Source: Saururus chinensis (lineage: Eukaryota > Streptophyta > Magnoliopsida > Piperales > Saururaceae). From it: a stretch of DNA of 64,000 bases. The first letter of the stretch is position 1. Every line of letters starts with the position of its first letter. The notes below the pieces were generated by a model. That model had not been told where the DNA came from. It searched no databases and worked only from the letters and a program-made list of their open reading frames with translations. The position numbers and the translations under genes are program-made. The stretch covers positions 43,323,178 through 43,387,177 of the forward strand of contig CP141143.1 in NCBI GenBank assembly GCA_035235625.1, given 5' to 3'. Shown piece after piece: positions 58,903 through 64,000 of the stretch.

Positions 58903-58907
58903 CCTGC
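58903..58907. repeat. Target-site duplication CCTGC, left
   Basis: CCTGC precedes the solo LTR and recurs at 60379-60383. Confidence 0.88.
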
Positions 58908-60299
58908 TAATCGTTTATAATTAAACCCTTTGCAAGTATACAAGGTAATTGTACTAGGATAAGTATCTAAAGGTTGTCAAACCTCTGGGACAGATGAATT
59001 AATTACTAAATCTAAAAGAAGAATTTGTTGATTATTGAGACTAAAAAGAACATAAACTTATATAAGTAAGGAAGTAATCAACTAAATTAAAAGGAAGAGA
59101 TCAATATGATTAAAATTACTTAGGAAATCGAATCCACTATAAAACCATAATTATTTCCTAACCTTTAATCTAAATCTAGTGTGAATATGAACAAGTATTC
59201 TCAGCAATAAAGCTAAAATTACTTCAAAAAGAATCATTAATTAGATCCATGGCATGAACTAACCTCGACAATAGCAGGAATCATCTGCACTAAACTAAAT
59301 TATAGGCATGACTCATCTAATCTTAATATAACTCAATTAATTTATAAATTATATGAACATTAAAACTATTGCATGATCATCTCATCTAAATCACAAAAAT
59401 TAGAATCGATGTAAATATCAAAACCACATCAATCTATCATCTAAAAGATAATAAATCAACATAGAATTGAATAAACATAAAAAAACTCTTCCATTAAAAA
59501 AGAAATCCTTGTCATACAATTGTCAATGTTCAAAACTGAGATCTAAAGTAAAAGGAAAAGAAACTGAAATGTATCTATAATTTTATCAACTCCTAAGTAA
59601 AAGAAAAATCTAGCCTTCCATGGTAGAAGAAAGCTATTGAATCTCCATTGAAAACTTTGAATAGTCTTCTATCTTCTTCTCCCTTCTTCTCTTCAGAAAA
59701 TCTACTGGAATTCTCCAATTTTGAGCCCTATATAGCTTTATATAGGAATAAAAATCATAAGAGGAAGTCTAATATGGAAAGGACTCAAAAGTGGCCTAAA
59801 ATAGGATACTGCATGTTATCCCGTTCGAACGGCCTGCATGCCCATTTGAATGGATGTACTATTTTTTCAATCTAGATAGTTATATTCAATTTTGTGTCCA
59901 ATTTCTATTAGGGAAGCTAAGTTTGTACACTAGACAATCCATATTCCTGTCTTGTTTTGTACTTTGTTCATTAAGCTCTTTCTTCACATTCATATTAGTT
60001 TTCAACTTGTTTGTAGCTCCGAAAAGTTGTCCAAATCATTTTAAAGTGTGTCAAGAGTGTTTTGAATTATTCCGAACATCATCCAAATACCTCAATAAGC
60101 GTACCTTACCTACAAAACATAAAAACTTTGTATTTTAGACATGTAGAATATAATTAAAATCCCAACTTGATTCAAATACATGCCTAAACTACTAATAAAT
60201 CCAAAATTAATTAATAATTAAACTAAAATACTTAATATAAATAAACCATAACTAACTCTTAATTAACCTAATCTATATTAGCAAGTAAGGTAAAAAGGC

Positions 60300-60367
<68 letters not shown>

Positions 60368-60378
60368 CATATTTATCA
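58908..60378 (-). mobile_element. Solo LTR, Athila/Tat-like family B, copy 2
   Basis: Homologous to 16532-17703 over its whole length: TCGTTTATAATTAAACCC, ACAAGGTAATTGTACTAGGA and many further blocks match. It ends ...ATTTATCA and is flanked by CCTGC on both sides. The first base pair reads TA instead of TG, a point change. It is 1471 bp long, about 300 bp more than copy 1, because of a segment at about 59880-60150 and a (TA)n expansion near the 5' end on its own strand. A TATA box is at about 59732-59745 and a CGTTCGAACGG patch at 59822-59832. Confidence 0.9.
60304..60365. repeat. (TA)n microsatellite inside LTR family B copy 2
   Basis: A run of about 62 bp of pure TA. Copy 1 has TAACACATAAATTATA at the same place, so the run grew after the copies separated. 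Confidence 0.95.
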
Positions 60379-60383
60379 CCTGC
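60379..60383. repeat. Target-site duplication CCTGC, right
   Basis: Exact repeat of 58903-58907. Confidence 0.88.
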
Positions 60384-60819
60384 GAACTACTCTCCCAGTC
60401 TATTGCATTGGCTGATTGGCTCATTCAAGTTTGGAGAGTCTGCTCCCCTCCATCCATGTCACCTAAGTGACCCAACTCTACCCACTTGGATGGGGACATT
60501 AGCAACTGAATGATCTGCTCCTAATATGCTAACTTCTCATGATCAAATTCATCCTTCTCCTCCTCAGGGACAAGTGCATTCTACCTTTACCTTTTCGGAA
60601 AGTGGCATATAAAACAATTCGGGAGGACTGTTGGGCAGCATACAATTCATTAGCGACTAGAAGTAGCTATTGGGAGCAGACTCAGCCAAGAGGTAGACCA
60701 TACTCAATATCTTAGCAAAGCTTAGGACAAAACATTGCAAGTGTCTAGCACATTAGCAAGATAGCTGAGGGGTCAAGTTTGGGAACAAGGTTAGTGCCAA
60801 GTTATTGTAATTTGTTTTG
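60384..60819 (+). mobile_element. Fragment related to the Tekay-like LTR leader
   Basis: ATATAAAACAATTCGGGAGG at about 60607 and the following 160 bp match the leader after the TATA box of LTR copy 3 (43885-44040). Shared strings include ACTGTTGGGCA, GAGCAGACTCA/GAGTGCACTCA and GCAAGATAGCTGAG/GCAAGATAGTTGAG. It is therefore a diverged LTR piece in plus orientation with its own TATA-like sequence. Its limits are unclear. Confidence 0.55.
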
Positions 60820-61074
60820 CTAAATCAAAGGTTTTGAAGGCGGGCGTCCTTTTTCCTTATCATGGGCTGAGGCCAAGGAAGAGTACATGGAATTTAGGAA
60901 ATCAGATGTCAGGACGTTACCAATATGCACTTCTCGTCTTAGAGGGGTGCTTGGAGGATAACCAATCGCCTCCTCCCGAATAATAGTATCTGAAGACCCC
61001 ATCATGATCAGAGACAAAAAATAAAGCAAAAAACACTTGACCTCAACATACCAACAAAAAAAATTGCACGGCAA
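60820..61074 (-). CDS. Possible coding fragment, unrecognised
   Basis: A minus-strand frame of 84 codons with TIIREEAIGYPPSTPLRREV and FLNSMYSSLASAHDKEKGRP in its better half; the N-terminal part looks like translated intron. An acceptor-like GGTCTTCAG lies at about 60990-60998. The composition is more codon-like than the surrounding AT-rich DNA. I do not recognise the product, and no partner exon fits it in phase. It may be a gene fragment or a transposon remnant. Confidence 0.25.
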   Translation of the reverse strand: MPCNFFCWYVEVKCFLLYFLSLIMMGSSDTIIREEAIGYPPSTPLRREVHIGNVLTSDFLNSMYSSLASAHDKEKGRPPSKPLI

Positions 61075-61157
61075 AGCAAATTGAAGAAAAAAATAGAGGA
61101 TGCGAAGATGTCAAGATGCACAGACGCCCTCCCAGGTATGAGTGAATAAAATAAATA

Positions 61158-61334
61158 TCATATGGTGAGACACCTTGACAAACCATCATCCTTGCTAGGC
61201 AGGAACTTGTTGAAGGCATCAAAGAAGAGCTCCTTGTCAAGGATTCTACCTATTGCTTCTTCCCTATAGGCGGTTGAAGGGAGGGTTGAGGGAGGGGATG
61301 GGGAAAGGGTTGACGTCGATGGGGATAGGGTCAT
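61158..61334 (-). CDS. Possible first exon of an unknown protein
   Basis: An ATG at 61334 opens a 58-codon frame with a Ser/Thr/Pro-rich start, then YREEAIGRILDKELFFDAFN and KFLPSKDDGLSR. The start resembles a transit-peptide-like or disordered leader; the second half looks like a folded amphipathic segment. AG|GTGTCT at about 61173 could be a splice donor. Splicing to the next candidate exon (acceptor near 60990) does not keep its frame, so the model is incomplete. G+C is higher here than in the flanks. Confidence 0.3.
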   Translation of the reverse strand: MTLSPSTSTLSPSPPSTLPSTAYREEAIGRILDKELFFDAFNKFLPSKDDGLSRCLTI

Positions 61335-61821
61335 AGGGGATTACTATTTCAAAAATCAAATGAGTTTTCCCATCTAATGCCTCAGTCATATAAATAGGTA
61401 TAATTTGATTGTTTGCTGAACCAATTTGTGAATAAGTTTGTAATCGTAGTATATATAATATAATGTAAATCTGTGTACTATAGAACTTTTAAAATCGGAT
61501 AGTGTGACCTATTTTTTTTATCATTAATTTGTATTTTATCCTTATTTGACCCATTTAAATCACCAAAAAGTCAAATATATTAATATTGTAATCCCTATTT
61601 TTTAGGTTATGTCAATTTTAATTTTAAAATATTATATCTTGCACTCCCAAACTTAGATTCTCAAGCTCTTGGTTTTATTAGGAAGCTCTTGTCGAGCTCT
61701 ACCAAATGAGATTTTACAAGTTACATGAGTATGTTTTCTCAAACTTTTGAGCAAGCTCCACATATATAACACATTACTCAATAATAGTTTTTACATTTTT
61801 ATATCTATTATATCTATTATA

Positions 61822-61875
<54 letters not shown>

Positions 61876-62880
61876 TATTTGCATAATTTTAACACTCTTC
61901 TAAAACCCATGTAGTGCTCTAATCAAATGAGACATGTCCCCACTGGTCCTGAATGAATAACGTGCTCCATGACACAAAATCCTGTCTTCGTCGACCTGTG
62001 AAGTAATAATTAACATATGAGATTTGGATTTACGATTGCCTACTACGAGTGTATATAGGTTAATATAGAGCTTGTGTTTATAGCTAATGTTCATTGTAAT
62101 CTTAAAAGCAATGTATTCCAACTATAGTATGCAAGAGAGACCTTCGTTCATTATATATTAGTCTTAATTTATTTTATTTTATCTTATTTAATTTGTATTT
62201 ATAGGCATAATGCGTGTACATTTTTGCTAGTAGTTATAATCTGATTTTTTCATTAAAACAACCTATGAATAAGTTTCTAATGAATAGTCTAAAAATATCA
62301 TCTTTTGTCTAGCTTATGAGGACCTTATTTAGATCAAATCTTTTTAAACTAAGGGTTCATTTGTTTACTCTACTTTTGTCTAAATTAATTAATCTTATGA
62401 AATGTTTCAAAAGATGGCCTTTTAAGACCATTTATTTAACACTTATTCAGTGACTAAATCAGTTGAAAAATCATATGCTTGTATATTGATTAATTAGAAA
62501 GATTCTTCTAAGATTAAGCGAAAATCCTGGGAATCACGTTTGGTTGTAAAAAATTCTACATGTATCAAATTCACAATGAATCATTGGATTCATAAATATT
62601 TTTGCTTCATTTTAGCGTTTCTAAGTACTCTTCTCACACCACAAGATTTTTTAACTCATTTTTATTAATAAAACAACAAAAACTAATTTTTTAAAACATT
62701 TTGTCAAACATTCTACAAGTTATATCAGGGTATGAGACAACAATTTTTTGAATATATGTTAAATTAGAGTACATAAATAATCTAAGTCCGTATCTTAAAT
62801 CACATAAGGTCTTGCCCGAGTACATGTCTGAATATCTTGATATGGATAAAAACAAATAGATTGGCACTCTTGTGCCTAAT
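61335..62880. other. AT-rich stretch without recognised gene
   Basis: Intergenic-type sequence with a (TA)n run at 61825-61872. The short minus-strand open frames in it look like chance. No repeat family shared with the rest of the window was recognised. Confidence 0.5.
61825..61872. repeat. (TA)n microsatellite
   Basis: A pure AT run of about 48 bp. Confidence 0.95.
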
Positions 62881-64000
62881 GTCATCTACCTTTAAGTAAA
62901 AAGACATTAAACATCCCAAGTAATTTAGCAAAAATCATCCTTGCAGCACATCCAAAGTCCTAAAGTAACTTTAACCCTACAAAGAACCTGCATCACACAA
63001 ATACTAAATATACGAGTATACCAGTGGGGTGGCTAAACAAGTACTATGTACAACTAGGTACATAATTACACTACATCATCACACAAGCATCAACTATCAA
63101 ATTCAACAAAAAATCATCATCACCACACATAAGTGGAGTAGCCATAACATCATCAACACCAAAACACATAAGTAGAATAAGGATACCATTCATAGATGCA
63201 TTTCTCATGATTTCACAATCATAATGTGACTCCAATTCAAAAGTCTCCAACTTCATAAGTACAAGTCAAAGGTTCTCTATGACACGATAACAAAATCTAG
63301 GAGTACAACCTTGCCTCACTAGACTATGAACTACCTAAATTTAGACTTCAAGTAATCTGAAGTCTACCCGCCTCATCAACACTATAAAGCTAAGGCCCAC
63401 ATGGCCTCATGGACCTAAGTGGTTAAAGTTCCGACTTTCATGATCATCGAAACCTCTTGTATTATGCTATACAAGAGCAGTCTTCTTTTAATGCTCTAGT
63501 CCATTCAAACACGACTCCTAGGCCAGGGACAGTTTTACATAACTCATGTTCTTAGAAAGCCTTGAGACTTTGGTCCTTTTTCATACCAACCTCCTTCCAT
63601 CTATGTGGCTAAAGACTCACTTGAGCAGACAAGGCACTGAGGGTTCTACTGATTTTAGTTGTCGAAACACATCACTCTTGGGGTGCAGTCCATTACACAA
63701 AAATTCACACATAAAGGTACACACATCCAAACACAATTCATCACATCATCATAGATAATTGTAATTCAATCATCAAAGAACATGATATTAATTCTTATAA
63801 TAAAAGCCTAACGTTCCTAGAAATTCTCTTTAAAAATACCCAAAATGGACTTATTGTCATTGGACTCATTGATGTGTCGACCAAGTCAACGATGGCCATC
63901 GGTAGCTCATCGACGCGTCGAACTCCTTGCCAATAGTGGGATGGAAAGCATAACCATCCTCATCAACATCTTACTTATGTATTGACCTCACTGTCGGTGA
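62881..64000. other. AC-rich, LTR-like stretch without recognised gene
   Basis: The composition (CATCACA- and CATCATCA-rich) resembles the interior of LTR family C. Near the right edge, GATGTGTCGACCAAG and CATCGACGCGTCGAAC form self-complementary patches like those in the LTR families above. I suspect another minus-strand LTR continuing past the window, but no end is visible. Confidence 0.35.

Noticed and set aside
62340-62600. GGGTTCATTTGTTTAC and GGGAATCACGTTTGGTTG, reminiscent of hAT or MITE ends
   Set aside because: Both are in the same orientation, do not pair as inverted ends, and no target duplication was seen.

Overview
The window looks like repeat-dominated heterochromatin from a flowering-plant nuclear genome. 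It is AT-rich, about half of it is one tandem satellite, and nearly all the rest is LTR-retrotransposon debris with plant-type LTRs, a CACTA-type terminus and a decayed plant transposon gene. I find no intact host gene, no rRNA or tRNA gene and no prokaryotic feature. The species cannot be named from the sequence. The satellite size and organisation would fit a pericentromeric or other heterochromatic block, but position on the chromosome is inference.

Satellite: a unit of about 320 bp (measured spacings 316-320) occurs at 2717-13440, 18566-21840, 22980-29160, 34355-42554 and 46369-49514, roughly 31 kb in total. Each unit is a dimer of two diverged half-units of about 160 bp. One half carries a 16-bp palindrome, TTTTAATCGATTAAAA. 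Two subfamilies are visible: type A fills most of the first block, and type B fills everything after about 12.5 kb. Orientation flips at about 26628, in a mosaic at 28397-28600, at about 39010, and across the LTR at 42555-46368.

Insertions from left to right: a Tekay/Del-like LTR (1-2716, minus, cut by the window edge); a decayed DNA-transposon-like gene region (13441-18565, minus) split by a 1172-bp solo LTR with TSD CGTAC; a 1139-bp element with inverted ends of about 180 bp and a PBS-like site (21841-22979); the 3' end of an Athila/Tat-like element (29161-34354) whose LTR is split by a 3632-bp solo LTR with TSD ACATC; a third Tekay-like LTR (42555-46368) holding a 372-bp copia-like solo LTR with TSD GATTA.

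From 49515 the satellite stops. A pile of LTR pieces of a second Tekay-like family follows (to 56632), then a small SNF2-helicase gene fragment (56662-56871), a CACTA-type terminus (about 58375-58716), a second copy of the 1.2-1.5 kb solo LTR family with TSD CCTGC (58908-60378), weak coding-like fragments (60820-61334) and AT-rich sequence to the end.

The most interesting part is the dimeric satellite itself: half-unit asymmetry, subfamily turnover, orientation switches and very recent local duplications. The second point is that every large LTR inside it has lost its internal coding region, which suggests strong recombination in this domain.
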